From contig NZ_CP051185.1 in the NCBI RefSeq assembly GCF_012516315.1, positions 2,283,403 to 2,347,402 of the forward strand: 64,000 nucleotides of DNA, in the 5' to 3' direction. Position 1 is the first letter of the stretch; the number at the start of each line of letters is the position of its first letter. This document shows positions 8,772 through 17,954 of the stretch, piece by piece. The translations under genes were made by a program, and so were the position numbers. Source of the DNA: Limnospira fusiformis SAG 85.79 (GTDB lineage Bacteria; Cyanobacteriota; Cyanobacteriia; Cyanobacteriales; Microcoleaceae). The notes under the pieces were generated by a model. It was not told the origin of the DNA and searched no databases. It was given only the letters and a program-made list of their open reading frames with translations.

Positions 8772-11486
8772 GTGTCAAATCCTATCCAAAACAGCCCCAA
8801 ACTCGATTTAAGTGATCTATTCCCTTTTGAACTCGACGATTTTCAGAAGGAGGCGATCGCCGCTTTAGACGAGGGAAAATCCGTAGTAGTATGCGCCCCC
8901 ACCGGTGCCGGAAAAACCCTAATTGGGGAATATTCCATCCATCGCGCCCTCGCCAACGGTCGCCGAGTCTTCTACACCACACCCCTAAAAGCCCTCTCCA
9001 ATCAGAAATTAAGAGATTTTCGGGAACAATTCGGTGATGAGATGGTGGGACTACTCACCGGGGATATCTCCTTTCATAGGGATGCCCCCATTTTAGTAAT
9101 GACCACAGAAATTTTCCGAAATATGCTCTATGGTACTCCCATAGGTCAAGTAGGCACTTCCCTAGAAGGAGTGGAAGCCGTAGTCCTTGACGAGTGCCAC
9201 TACATGAATGATAGACAGCGCGGCACTGTTTGGGAAGAATCAATCATCTACTGTCCTCGAAATATACAACTGTTAGCCTTATCGGCTACTGTAGACAACC
9301 AACAGCAACTCACCGATTGGATCAGAAGAGTTCACGGTCCGACAGAATTAATATCTTCCGATTCTCGTCCAGTCCCAGTAGAGTTCTACTTTTGCAATAG
9401 CAAAGGGATGTTTCCCCTTCTCGATGGTAGCAAACGCCGCATCAGTCCATCATTAGCCAAAAGCAGTAGAGCGCGTCAGCGTGGCGGTTATAACCGCAAA
9501 AGCAGTGTACCGGAAATAGCCGATATTGTATCGCGACTGCAACAACGGGATATGTTACCGGCCATTTATTTTATATTTAGCCGTCGTGGGTGCGATCGCG
9601 CTGTGGGTGATGTTAGCCATCTATCCCTAGTCAACCGAAAAGAGGCGGCTATTTTACGCGATCGCATTGACCGTTTCATCAAAGACACCCCCGGTGCGGC
9701 TCGTCCCAAACAACTCGAACCCCTCGCCAAAGGCATTGCATCCCACCACGCCGGACTACTTCCCGCCTGGAAAATGTTTGTAGAAGAACTATTTCAGGAA
9801 GGACTCATTAAAGTAGTTTTCGCCACCGAAACCCTAGCCGCTGGCATAAATATGCCCGCCCGCACCACAGTAATTTCTAGCCTATCCAAGCGCACAGACG
9901 ACGGTCATCGCCTCCTGAGAGCCTCCGAATTTTTGCAAATGTCAGGACGTGCGGGACGGCGCGGCATGGACACCATCGGCCATGTAGTGACCGTAGAAAC
10001 CCCTTTTGAGGGAGCCCAGGAAGCAGCCTATTTAGCCACATCCAAACCCAACCCCCTAGTGAGTCAATTTAGCCCCAGTTATGGCATGGTCCTGAACCTG
10101 TTGCAGACTCACAGCCTAGAAGAGGCAAAAAACCTAGTTGAATCCAGTTTTGGTCAGTATACGTCCACCATACATTTAGTTCCCGCAGAACAATATATTA
10201 AAAACCTAGAAGCAAAACTAGCGGAAGTTGAAGCCGAATTAGGGTTAGGAGAGGACTTAGACATCAATACCCTAGAAGAAACCCTAGCTGACTATGAAAA
10301 GCAGCAGCAACGCCTCAAGCAGGAAAAACGACTGTTAAAAACCCTGCAAAAACAAGCACGAGAAGCCCACACCCAAAAAATGGCGGAAGCCCTCGACTTG
10401 GCAGAAGTTGGTACTTTGGTCAGCCTCCGGGGTAAGCACGTCCCCACCGCCCGCAAGTCAGACTCAGAGCCAATTTCCGCCGTACTGGTTGCCCAAACTC
10501 CTAGCCCTGGACAAGCGCCCTATTTCATAGTTTTGGGGCGAGATAACCGTTGGTATATAGTGGGTGCTATGGATGTGGTTAGTTTACAGGCTGAACTTCC
10601 TAGGCTGACCTGGGCAGATCATTTGGAAATGCCAGAAATGCAGTTTAAATTAGGACAATCACGACGGGGAGATGAAATAACTGAAGCGCTGGCTGTACAA
10701 ATTCCAGAACTGTTGGTGGAAGATACCGCCCCAGAGGTAGCTAATCAAATAACTCGCATTGAACAGGTGGAGGAAATTTTAGCTACACACCCCGCCGAAA
10801 AGTTCGGGAAACCTCAAAAAATCCTCAAACGCTTGCGCCGTCGGAAGGCTATTCAGAAGGAAATTGTTGATTATCAGGAGGAGTTGCGTCAATATTTAGA
10901 ACGCAATTGGCGGGAATTTCTGAATCTGATTGACATTTTACAAGAGTTTGAGGCTTTGGATGATTTGCAGCCAACTAAGTTGGGACAGGCGACAGCAGCC
11001 CTGCGAGGGGATAATGAGTTGTGGTTGGGGTTGGTGCTAATGTCGGGAGAATTTGATAACCTAGAGCCTTATAATTTGGCTGGTGCTTGTTCTGCTTTGG
11101 TCACTGAGGTTTCTCGGTCTGATAGTTGGACTCATTATCAGCTTTCGGAGGTGGTACAGGAAACTTTGAACCGCCTCTGGTCTTTGCGTAGATCTCTGAT
11201 TAAGGTTCAAGGTCGCCACCATGTAGAGTTTTTGGTGCTTCCTGAACGCCGAGAACATCAGCGCCTCAGTGCTATTCTTGAACAGTGGGCTGGTGGGGTA
11301 GAATGGGCGGAATTGGTGAAAAATACCACTCTTGATGAAGGGGATATTGTCAGGATTATCAGACGCACTCGAGATTTTCTCTCGCAAATTCCCCATGTTC
11401 CTCACCTCAGTAGCACGCTGAAAGATAATGCGATCGAGGCTAAAAATTTAATCGATCGCTTCCCGGTTAATGAGGGTGTGCAGTAA
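8772..11486 (+). CDS. Ski2/Mtr4-like DEAD/DEAH-box RNA helicase
   Basis: This is a superfamily II helicase of the Ski2-like branch found in cyanobacteria and plastids, expected to act in RNA turnover or ribosomal RNA maturation. Walker A (APTGAGKT) is at residues 42-49, the Walker B DECH box at ~140, motif III (LSAT) at ~170, and motif VI (QMSGRAGRRG) at ~390. A long helical region at ~470-560 and a C-terminal DSHCT-type domain follow. The length (904 aa) fits the family. The start is GTG at 8772; no ATG is available upstream in frame. Confidence 0.9.
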   Translation: MSNPIQNSPKLDLSDLFPFELDDFQKEAIAALDEGKSVVVCAPTGAGKTLIGEYSIHRALANGRRVFYTTPLKALSNQKLRDFREQFGDEMVGLLTGDISFHRDAPILVMTTEIFRNMLYGTPIGQVGTSLEGVEAVVLDECHYMNDRQRGTVWEESIIYCPRNIQLLALSATVDNQQQLTDWIRRVHGPTELISSDSRPVPVEFYFCNSKGMFPLLDGSKRRISPSLAKSSRARQRGGYNRKSSVPEIADIVSRLQQRDMLPAIYFIFSRRGCDRAVGDVSHLSLVNRKEAAILRDRIDRFIKDTPGAARPKQLEPLAKGIASHHAGLLPAWKMFVEELFQEGLIKVVFATETLAAGINMPARTTVISSLSKRTDDGHRLLRASEFLQMSGRAGRRGMDTIGHVVTVETPFEGAQEAAYLATSKPNPLVSQFSPSYGMVLNLLQTHSLEEAKNLVESSFGQYTSTIHLVPAEQYIKNLEAKLAEVEAELGLGEDLDINTLEETLADYEKQQQRLKQEKRLLKTLQKQAREAHTQKMAEALDLAEVGTLVSLRGKHVPTARKSDSEPISAVLVAQTPSPGQAPYFIVLGRDNRWYIVGAMDVVSLQAELPRLTWADHLEMPEMQFKLGQSRRGDEITEALAVQIPELLVEDTAPEVANQITRIEQVEEILATHPAEKFGKPQKILKRLRRRKAIQKEIVDYQEELRQYLERNWREFLNLIDILQEFEALDDLQPTKLGQATAALRGDNELWLGLVLMSGEFDNLEPYNLAGACSALVTEVSRSDSWTHYQLSEVVQETLNRLWSLRRSLIKVQGRHHVEFLVLPERREHQRLSAILEQWAGGVEWAELVKNTTLDEGDIVRIIRRTRDFLSQIPHVPHLSSTLKDNAIEAKNLIDRFPVNEGVQ

Positions 11487-11599
11487 AGGGATCATGGATG
11501 ATTTTGGCTTCCTCTCCCTTCTGGGGAGGGAGGCTAGATGATGGCTAGATGTCGCCCCTACAACTTACTTGATAATGGGTAATATTGGTTATTACGAAA

Positions 11600-13009
11600 A
11601 TGTCTCCAATTTCCACCAAAACTGAAACTATTGCAGCGATCGCCACCGCCATTGTACCACAACAGGGCAGTATTGGCATTGTCAGAATGTCTGGCTCGGA
11701 AGCTGTCGCGATCGCTAAAACCCTATTTAAAGCCCCAGGAAATCAGCCCTGGTCAAGTCACCGCATTCTCTATGGTTATATCCATCATCCCCACACACAG
11801 CAACTCGTCGATGAGGCTTTATTGCTATTAATGCTCGCTCCCCGCTCCTACACCCGCGAAGATGTGGTAGAATTTCACTGTCACGGTGGTATTATCCCCG
11901 TTCAACAGGTCCTACAGCTTTGTTTACAAGCGGGAGCCAGACTAGCCACCCCTGGAGAGTTTACCCTGCGGGCGTTTCTCAATGGGCGACTAGACTTGAC
12001 TCAAGCTGAGAGTGTCGCTGAACTGGTTGGGGCTAAGTCTCCCCAGGCTGCTAGTGCGGCTTTGGCTGGACTGCGGGGAAAATTGGCGGCTCCCATACAT
12101 CATCTGCGATCGCTCTGTTTAGATATTTTAGCAGAAATTGAAGCCAGGGTCGATTTTGAAGAAGATTTACCCCCCTTAAATGAATCGGAAATTATCCACC
12201 AATTGCAAGAAGTCTTACAGCAATTAACGGATATATTAGACACAGCAGATAGGGGAGAACTCTTACGCACAGGTTTAAAAGTGGCAATTGTCGGTCGTCC
12301 TAATGTGGGGAAATCTAGCTTATTAAATGCTTGGAGTCGTAGCGATCGCGCCATTGTCACAGACCTACCGGGAACCACTAGAGATGTGGTAGAGTCTCAG
12401 CTAGTGGTCGGTGGTATTCCCATTCAAGTTCTCGATACGGCTGGGATTCGTAAATCTGATGATAAAGTGGAACAAATTGGGGTAGAAAGGTCACAGATAG
12501 CGGCTCAATCAGCGGATTTGGTATTATTTACCCTCGACTGTGAAAACGGCTGGACAGAAGCGGAAAATGAGATTTATCAGCAGGTCAAAAATCGACCGAT
12601 AATTATAGTGATGAATAAAAGCGATCGCCTATCCTCAGCACAGCTAGAAAATTTACGTCAATCTATTATTAACCAACTGGACATTAAACCCTCGTTAATT
12701 ATTGCGACCGCCGCCACTCTTAATCAAGGGATTACCGATTTAGAAGAGAGTATCCTTAACGCTGTTCACACCGAAAACCTACAATCAGCTAATCTGGAAT
12801 TTGCCATTAACCAGCGTCAAGCAGCAGCCCTTACCCGCGCGAAAATAGCCCTAGAACAAGTGGAAAACACCATAAGCGATCGTCTACCCTTTGACTTTTG
12901 GACTATCGACCTACGCGGCGCAATTCACGCCCTAGGAGAAGTCACCGGAGAGGAAGTTACCGAATCAGTATTAGACCGGATTTTCAGTCGATTTTGTATT
13001 GGGAAATAA
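11600..13009 (+). CDS. mnmE: tRNA uridine-5-carboxymethylaminomethyl modification GTPase MnmE
   Basis: MnmE works with MnmG to modify U34 of certain tRNAs. The N-terminal tetrahydrofolate-binding domain is at ~1-120. A helical domain surrounds an inserted G domain with GRPNVGKS (G1, about residue 228), DTAG (G3) and NKSD (G4). The protein ends with the diagnostic CIGK motif carrying the catalytic cysteine. The frame extends to a TTG at 11585, but the ATG at 11600 gives the usual N-terminus (469 aa). A C/G-rich hairpin at ~11510-11534 separates it from the helicase gene. Confidence 0.97.
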   Translation: MSPISTKTETIAAIATAIVPQQGSIGIVRMSGSEAVAIAKTLFKAPGNQPWSSHRILYGYIHHPHTQQLVDEALLLLMLAPRSYTREDVVEFHCHGGIIPVQQVLQLCLQAGARLATPGEFTLRAFLNGRLDLTQAESVAELVGAKSPQAASAALAGLRGKLAAPIHHLRSLCLDILAEIEARVDFEEDLPPLNESEIIHQLQEVLQQLTDILDTADRGELLRTGLKVAIVGRPNVGKSSLLNAWSRSDRAIVTDLPGTTRDVVESQLVVGGIPIQVLDTAGIRKSDDKVEQIGVERSQIAAQSADLVLFTLDCENGWTEAENEIYQQVKNRPIIIVMNKSDRLSSAQLENLRQSIINQLDIKPSLIIATAATLNQGITDLEESILNAVHTENLQSANLEFAINQRQAAALTRAKIALEQVENTISDRLPFDFWTIDLRGAIHALGEVTGEEVTESVLDRIFSRFCIGK

Positions 13010-13016
13010 TCAACAA

Positions 13017-13733
13017 TCATCCATCATTACTGACAGGAGGGAGAGTAATCATAGAATTAATGCGATCGGCAAGTCGAGAGAATGGTAAACTTTGAACAAT
13101 CACAATACCCGGTCCCGTCATTTTCGCCAAAAATAAGCCTTCCCCACCAAATAACGCATTACGAAAGCCACCCACAAATTGAATATCATAGCGCACCGAG
13201 GGAGAAAAAGCCACCAAACACCCCGTATCAACTCGCAAAGTTTCCCCAGGTTGTAAATTTTTTTGAATCATCGCCCCTCCCGCTTGAATAAAAGCCAGAC
13301 CATCCCCTTTTAGTCGTTGCAGAATAAATCCCTCTCCCCCAAAGAAACCAGCCCCTAATTTCTTAGTAAATGCCACATTAATTTCCGTACCATTAGCCGC
13401 ACACAAAAACGCATCTTTTTGGCACAAAAATTCGCCACCAATTTGAGCTAAATCAACCGGAATAATTTGCCCTGGTGAAGTCGCAGCAAAACCGACCCTA
13501 GAACGTTGTTTCCCATTATTTAAAAACGTAGTAATAAAGAAACCTTCTCCAGTAAGCATCCTTTTAAAACCAGAGAATAAGCCCCCTTTTCCCATACCCG
13601 TTTGCATTTGAATACCATCTTCCATATAGGTCATGGTTCCCACTTCTGCTTGAACTCCCTCACCGGGGTCTAGTTCAATTTCCACCAATTGCAAATCATT
13701 ACCATAGATTTTGTAATCAATTACATCAGCCAT
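13017..13733 (-). CDS. TIGR00266/AIM24-family protein
   Basis: The 238-residue protein is rich in β-strand and glycine, typical of the AIM24/TIGR00266 family (formerly DUF124). Repeated hydrophobic-glycine motifs such as [17 protein letters not shown] and [15 protein letters not shown] are the family hallmarks. Its function in bacteria is not established. I chose the ATG at 13733, which gives the usual N-terminus; a Met four codons upstream is the alternative. It lies downstream of ndhH on the same strand with an intervening hairpin. Its stop is 7 bp from that of the convergent mnmE. Confidence 0.88.
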   Translation of the reverse strand: MADVIDYKIYGNDLQLVEIELDPGEGVQAEVGTMTYMEDGIQMQTGMGKGGLFSGFKRMLTGEGFFITTFLNNGKQRSRVGFAATSPGQIIPVDLAQIGGEFLCQKDAFLCAANGTEINVAFTKKLGAGFFGGEGFILQRLKGDGLAFIQAGGAMIQKNLQPGETLRVDTGCLVAFSPSVRYDIQFVGGFRNALFGGEGLFLAKMTGPGIVIVQSLPFSRLADRINSMITLPPVSNDG

Positions 13734-13764
13734 AAGTAAAAACACCGTAAAAAGCCACTATTGA

Positions 13765-13786
13765 GGGCAAGCCCGAAGACTTGCCC
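13765..13786. terminator. 7-bp hairpin between ndhH and the AIM24 gene
   Basis: GGGCAAG and CTTGCCC pair around an 8-base loop. The hairpin lies 22 bp past the ndhH stop on the minus strand and before the AIM24 start. There is no strong U-tract, so it could be a terminator or an mRNA-processing structure. Confidence 0.4.
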
Positions 13787-13808
13787 CTGTATGTCAAGGG
13801 AAATGAGA

Positions 13809-14993
13809 TTAGCGGTCTACTGACCCCATAATAATATCTACACTTCCCAAAATCGCCACAATATCAGCCACTTTTTCACCTTTAACTAAATCGGGAAAAA
13901 TTTGCAAATTATTAAAGTCTGCTGCCCGAATTTTAAACCGCCAGGGGAAAACATTATCATCACCGATAATATAAATGCCCAATTCTCCTTTACCGCTTTC
14001 CACCCGCACATAATGTTCTCCAGAAGGAATCTTAAAAGTCGGAGCAATTTTTTTCCCAATAAACTGGTAATCAAAATTATTCCACTCAGACTTAGGCCCT
14101 CCCATCATCCGTTGTGCCTCTAAATTCTCGTAGGGACCCCCAGGAAGACCATCTAAGGCCTGGCGAAGAATTTTAACAGATTCCCGCATTTCCCGAATTC
14201 GCACCACATAACGGGCGAGGCAGTCCCCGGCAGTTTCCCAGTGAACATCCCAATCAAAATCATCGTAACACTCATAATGATCCACCTTACGAAGATCCCA
14301 ATCAACCCCAGAAGCGCGCAACATAGGGCCAGATAGTCCCCAGTTAATCGCTTGTTCACGGGTAATAACTCCCAAACCCTCAATACGGCGGCGGAAAATC
14401 GGGTTATTGGTGATTAGTTTTTCATACTCATCAACTTTGGGGAGAAAATAATCGCAGAAATCGTGGCATTTATCAACCCAACCATAGGGAAGGTCGGCGG
14501 CGACTCCACCAATGCGGAAGTAGTTGTTATTAACCATGCGATAGCCAGTAGCAGCTTCCCAAAGGTCATAAATCATTTCCCTTTCCCGGAAGATGTAGAA
14601 GAAGGGAGTTTGCGCCCCTAAATCTGCCAGAAATGGTCCTAACCAGAGTAAATGATTGGCGATCCGGTTTAACTCTAACATGATTACCCGGATGTACTGG
14701 GCACGTTTGGGAACCTCAATATTAGCCAGCATTTCCGGGGCGTTGACTGTTACCGCTTCATTGAACATCCCGGCGGCATAATCCCAACGGCTAACGTAGG
14801 GAACATACATGACATTAGTCCGGTTTTCGGCGATTTTTTCCATGCCCCGATGTAGGTAGCCGATGACTGGCTCACAGTCTACTACATCCTCGCCATCAAG
14901 GGTGACAATTAGCCTCAACACTCCGTGCATGGAGGGGTGATGAGGTCCCATGTTGATGACCATGGGTTCGGTGCGAGTTTCGATTCTGCTCAT
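13809..14993 (-). CDS. ndhH: NAD(P)H-quinone oxidoreductase subunit H
   Basis: This is the 49-kDa-type hydrophilic subunit of the photosynthetic NDH-1 complex, in the thylakoid-associated peripheral arm near the quinone site. The N-terminal block with [15 protein letters not shown] is diagnostic. The [10 protein letters not shown] and [20 protein letters not shown] blocks follow, and the C-terminal [11 protein letters not shown] is complete. The length of 394 aa is exactly as expected. The gene stands alone, as is common for ndhH in cyanobacteria. Confidence 0.98.
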   Translation of the reverse strand: MSRIETRTEPMVINMGPHHPSMHGVLRLIVTLDGEDVVDCEPVIGYLHRGMEKIAENRTNVMYVPYVSRWDYAAGMFNEAVTVNAPEMLANIEVPKRAQYIRVIMLELNRIANHLLWLGPFLADLGAQTPFFYIFREREMIYDLWEAATGYRMVNNNYFRIGGVAADLPYGWVDKCHDFCDYFLPKVDEYEKLITNNPIFRRRIEGLGVITREQAINWGLSGPMLRASGVDWDLRKVDHYECYDDFDWDVHWETAGDCLARYVVRIREMRESVKILRQALDGLPGGPYENLEAQRMMGGPKSEWNNFDYQFIGKKIAPTFKIPSGEHYVRVESGKGELGIYIIGDDNVFPWRFKIRAADFNNLQIFPDLVKGEKVADIVAILGSVDIIMGSVDR

Positions 14994-15100
14994 ATCGTTT
15001 TTGATCGCGCTAGAGTTTATGATGGTCTTATAGTCTCGTCAAATCTGCGTAACTTGCCGATTAATTTGAGTTTCCTTTAACTGATTATAGGTATTTTGGG

Positions 15101-16075
15101 GTGTCTGAGAAAGGTAGAGATTTGGATAATGTGGAATTCGGTGGGAAATTTGTCCATATTCCGGTTCTGGGGCGGGAGTTAATTGAGGGGTTAGCAGTCC
15201 AGGAGGGTGGTCACTATCTCGATGCTACGGTTGGCGGCGGGGGACATACAAGGATGATTTTTCAAGCAGCCCCTAATGTGCGAGTGACAGCCATTGACCG
15301 TGATTTAGAAGCGATCGCCGCTGCCAAGTCCATGTTAATGGATACTATCGGTAATTGTGGCGCGCGCCTGAAATTTTGGCACGGAAACTTTAGCCAATAT
15401 CCATCGAGTCCCTCACAATTTGACGGCATCATAGCCGATTTAGGGGTGAACTCCCATCAACTCGATACCCCAGGACGAGGATTTAGTTTCCGTCATTGTG
15501 GACCATTAGATATGCGAATGAACCCACAAGACCCCCTCAGCGCCGCCGAAATCATTAACACCTGGGACGAAAAACAACTGGCTGACATCTTTTATACCTA
15601 CGGCGAAGAAAGGCTATCTCGGCGCATAGCAAGGCAGATTGTCGAAAAACGCCCCTTTCAGACCACCGAACACCTCGCTAATGCGATCGCCAATTGTGTA
15701 CCCTCCAAGTACCGTTATGGGCGAATACACCCAGCTACCAGAGTTTTTCAAGCCCTACGCATAGCCGTTAACGGAGAACTAACCGCCCTAGAAACCTTCC
15801 TAGAAACCGCCCCCACCTGGCTCAAACCCCGAGGACGTATCGGCATCATCAGTTTCCACAGCCTAGAGGACAGACCAGTTAAACACGGATTTCGCCATCA
15901 TCCCCTACTGAAAGTCTTAACCAAAAAACCCATAACTCCCCAGCCAGATGAAATTAACCAAAATCCTCGCGCCCGTTCCGCTAAACTTAGATTAGCCGAA
16001 AGAAGTGCAAGTCAGCACCCCCGGCTGAAGCACGGGGGCTTCGTGCCCCCCTTTCAGGTAGCTGACCAGCTATAG
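15101..16075 (+). CDS. rsmH: 16S rRNA (cytosine-1402 N4) methyltransferase with repeat-derived C-terminus
   Basis: RsmH methylates C1402 in the decoding centre. The SAM-binding motif [11 protein letters not shown] is at ~residue 40, [15 protein letters not shown] at ~110, and [17 protein letters not shown] at ~245. The native tail [10 protein letters not shown] is present up to about residue 303. From 16010 onward the reading frame enters a 403-bp repeated element, which supplies the last ~21 residues (ending FQVADQL) and the TAG stop. The enzyme core is complete, so function is probably retained. The start codon at 15101 is GTG. The same tail FQVADQL ends speB at 53184. Confidence 0.93.
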   Translation: MSEKGRDLDNVEFGGKFVHIPVLGRELIEGLAVQEGGHYLDATVGGGGHTRMIFQAAPNVRVTAIDRDLEAIAAAKSMLMDTIGNCGARLKFWHGNFSQYPSSPSQFDGIIADLGVNSHQLDTPGRGFSFRHCGPLDMRMNPQDPLSAAEIINTWDEKQLADIFYTYGEERLSRRIARQIVEKRPFQTTEHLANAIANCVPSKYRYGRIHPATRVFQALRIAVNGELTALETFLETAPTWLKPRGRIGIISFHSLEDRPVKHGFRHHPLLKVLTKKPITPQPDEINQNPRARSAKLRLAERSASQHPRLKHGGFVPPFQVADQL

Positions 16076-16412
16076 CCTTAACTGGCTCCGTTCAGAGCAA
16101 GAGTTAAAGTTCCTACCCGGGAATGCGTGCTAGTTCCAGGCCCTAGAACCGAATCGTTAAACATCTCTAAGGGGTTAAGGACGTGCGATTTGGATAGTAC
16201 CGACTCTGAACATTGGCGTTCGCGCAGCGTGCGCGTTAGCGCAAGCGCAAACATTACCCCGCAAGGGAGTCGGAGCCAACCATAGCTCCATGGAGGGGCA
16301 ACCATACCCCTCCACCCCGCAAGGGGGTGCTGGCGGCGGTCAGCCGCTTGAGTCGGTTTTCCTCTCCGTGATCAATCACGGAGCTTCCAACCCTCCCAGG
16401 AGTTTTACGTGA
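16010..16412 (+). ncRNA. HEARO/IscB omega-RNA-like element, copy 1 (no iscB)
   Basis: This 403-bp block recurs inverted at 52852-53257 with high identity. It begins with a strong hairpin (CACCCCCGGCTGAAGC, then GGGGGCTTCGTGCCCCC), continues through several GC-rich stems including the palindromic GCGCAGCGTGCGCGTTAGCGC region at ~16219, and ends in TTTTACGTGA. In the second copy an iscB C-terminus follows immediately in the same direction. That is the order expected of an IscB guide-RNA (HEARO) locus, and is the basis for this call. Here no iscB follows: the next 123 bases are unassigned and then a tnpB element starts. The first 66 bases double as the end of rsmH. Confidence 0.68.
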
Positions 16413-16535
16413 AACAACCCCCCCTTTTCCGAGGACCCGGCGTGAACTGGATCATCCTTAGCACGCCAGTGTCCGACCCCACTCAAGCAGCCGTCCTATC
16501 CCTTCCCCTACCTGTACCAAGGTATTCGTTTCTCG
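16413..16535. other. Unassigned 123-bp spacer between HEARO copy 1 and the tnpB element
   Basis: Identity with the second HEARO copy stops at GTGA (16412), and identity with the second tnpB element starts at 16536. The spacer is C-rich, has no convincing ORF, and matches neither the iscB remnant nor other parts of the window that I could see. It may be target DNA trapped between two insertions. Confidence 0.5.
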
Positions 16536-17876
16536 GAGCCAGAATTTAATCCAAGATTTGCTTGACATCTTAGGACAATAAGCTACAATACCCAAAAAGA
16601 TTCGCAACTCAATAATGAGTATACGGTCAAACCCCAGACCATGCCAAATTTCCTTGACGACATACTCATCAAGTCGGATTCTTCATGGTAAAATCCAATC
16701 ATGCCTTACAAAGCTTTCCGGACAAAACTAAAACTCAATGACCGTCATCGCACCTTGATGGCCAAACACGCGGGGTATGCTCGATTTGTGTTCAATTGGG
16801 GATTACACTTATGGATGTCAGCTTATGAAGAGGGACTCAAGCCTAACGTCAACTCCATCAAAAAGGTTTTTACTCATTATGTGAAACCTCAATATCCTTG
16901 GATGTCCGAATTGTCTTCTAAAGTTGATCAATATGCCTTCATTAATCTAGGGGATGCCTTTAAGCGCTTCTTCAAGGGAATAAGCAGTTATCCTAAATTT
17001 AAGAAGAAAGGCCACCATGATAGTTTTACGCTTGACAATTCCGGAAAGCCATTCAAGTTGTCAGGAACTCGCCATAAGCTGCCTTTTGTGGGCTGGGTTT
17101 CTACATTTGAGGCTCTACCACCCAGTCTAGTTAAGAAAGTCACTATAACGCGCCAAGCAGGTGACTGGTATATGAGCTTTTTCGTAGAAATCAGACCAGA
17201 AATCACACCGAAATTCCGAGAGAGAATCGGGGTAGACCTAGGAATTAACAATTTGGCGACTTGCTCCGATGGGACCCAATTCTCTAATCCCAAGGCTTAT
17301 AAAGCAGCCACCAAAAAACTAGCCAGATTACAACGCCATTTAAGTCGCAAAGTCAAAGGCTCAAAAAATCGGGCTAAATGTCTCTTAAAAGTTCAAAAGC
17401 TACATCAAAGAGTCGCTAATATTCGCCGTGACACGATTCATAAAATAACTACTTTTTTGGCTAAAAACCACAGCCAAGTAGTCATTGAAGATTTGAATGT
17501 GTCAGGTATGCTGAAAAATCATTGTTTGGCGGGTTCTATCGCTGATGCTTCATTTTATGAGTTCCGTCGTCAACTAGGTGACAAGGCAGAACGTTATGGT
17601 TCAAAGTTGATTATTGCCGATAGATTTTATCCATCCAGTCAACTGTGTTCTAATTGCGGTTATCGTCAAAAAATGCCCCTAGTCCGTCGGACTTTTGAAT
17701 GTCCAAACTGTGGCCTGAAGATTGATAGAGATTTGAACGCCAGTATAAATTTAGAAAAATCGCCTGGTTCAGACGATTACACTTGTGGACGGGGTGCTGC
17801 CGACAGTCCCGGACGAAGCCAGAAATAAACGTCAATATCCGGCTATGTCCGGTTTTGTTTAAGTTTTATAGAGCAG
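16536..17876 (+). mobile_element. IS200/IS605-group tnpB-only element, copy 1 (1341 bp)
   Basis: The boundaries are defined by comparison with the copy at 50619-51956: shared sequence begins at GAGCCAGAATTT and ends at TTTATAGAGCAG. The element carries a single intact tnpB and no tnpA. The ~165-bp left end is nearly identical in both copies except for a 3-bp insertion here before the start codon. The right end after the stop contains CCGGCTATGTCCGG followed by T-rich sequence, the expected 3' end of a TnpB guide RNA. If so, the guide begins at 17877. Transposition would need a TnpA in trans. Confidence 0.88.
16701..17828 (+). CDS. tnpB: TnpB RNA-guided nuclease (IS605 OrfB family), copy 1
   Basis: The 375-residue protein is full length. 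It has the OrfB N-terminal domain (FNWGLHLW), the split RuvC catalytic core with Asp179 (GVDLGINN), Glu263 (VIEDLNVSGM) and Asp344 (IDRDLNAS), and the CxxC/CxxC zinc ribbon (Cys316, Cys319, Cys334, Cys337). All catalytic residues are present, so it may be active. Characterised relatives use an RNA from the element's right end to cut DNA next to a short motif matching the left-end target. The few differences from copy 2 are mostly in residues 39-230. It is followed closely by the response-regulator gene at 17955. Confidence 0.95.
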   Translation: MPYKAFRTKLKLNDRHRTLMAKHAGYARFVFNWGLHLWMSAYEEGLKPNVNSIKKVFTHYVKPQYPWMSELSSKVDQYAFINLGDAFKRFFKGISSYPKFKKKGHHDSFTLDNSGKPFKLSGTRHKLPFVGWVSTFEALPPSLVKKVTITRQAGDWYMSFFVEIRPEITPKFRERIGVDLGINNLATCSDGTQFSNPKAYKAATKKLARLQRHLSRKVKGSKNRAKCLLKVQKLHQRVANIRRDTIHKITTFLAKNHSQVVIEDLNVSGMLKNHCLAGSIADASFYEFRRQLGDKAERYGSKLIIADRFYPSSQLCSNCGYRQKMPLVRRTFECPNCGLKIDRDLNASINLEKSPGSDDYTCGRGAADSPGRSQK

Positions 17877-17954
17877 ATTATTTAATGAGACTTTAAACCC
17901 AGTTTTTCGGTAAGATGTTTAAGATGCCTGATTGATCTAGGAGAAACGTAGAGC

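Noticed and set aside
11503..11540. GC-rich hairpin between helicase and mnmE as a strong terminator
   Set aside because: The stem is imperfect and has no T-tract; left as a possible structure only.
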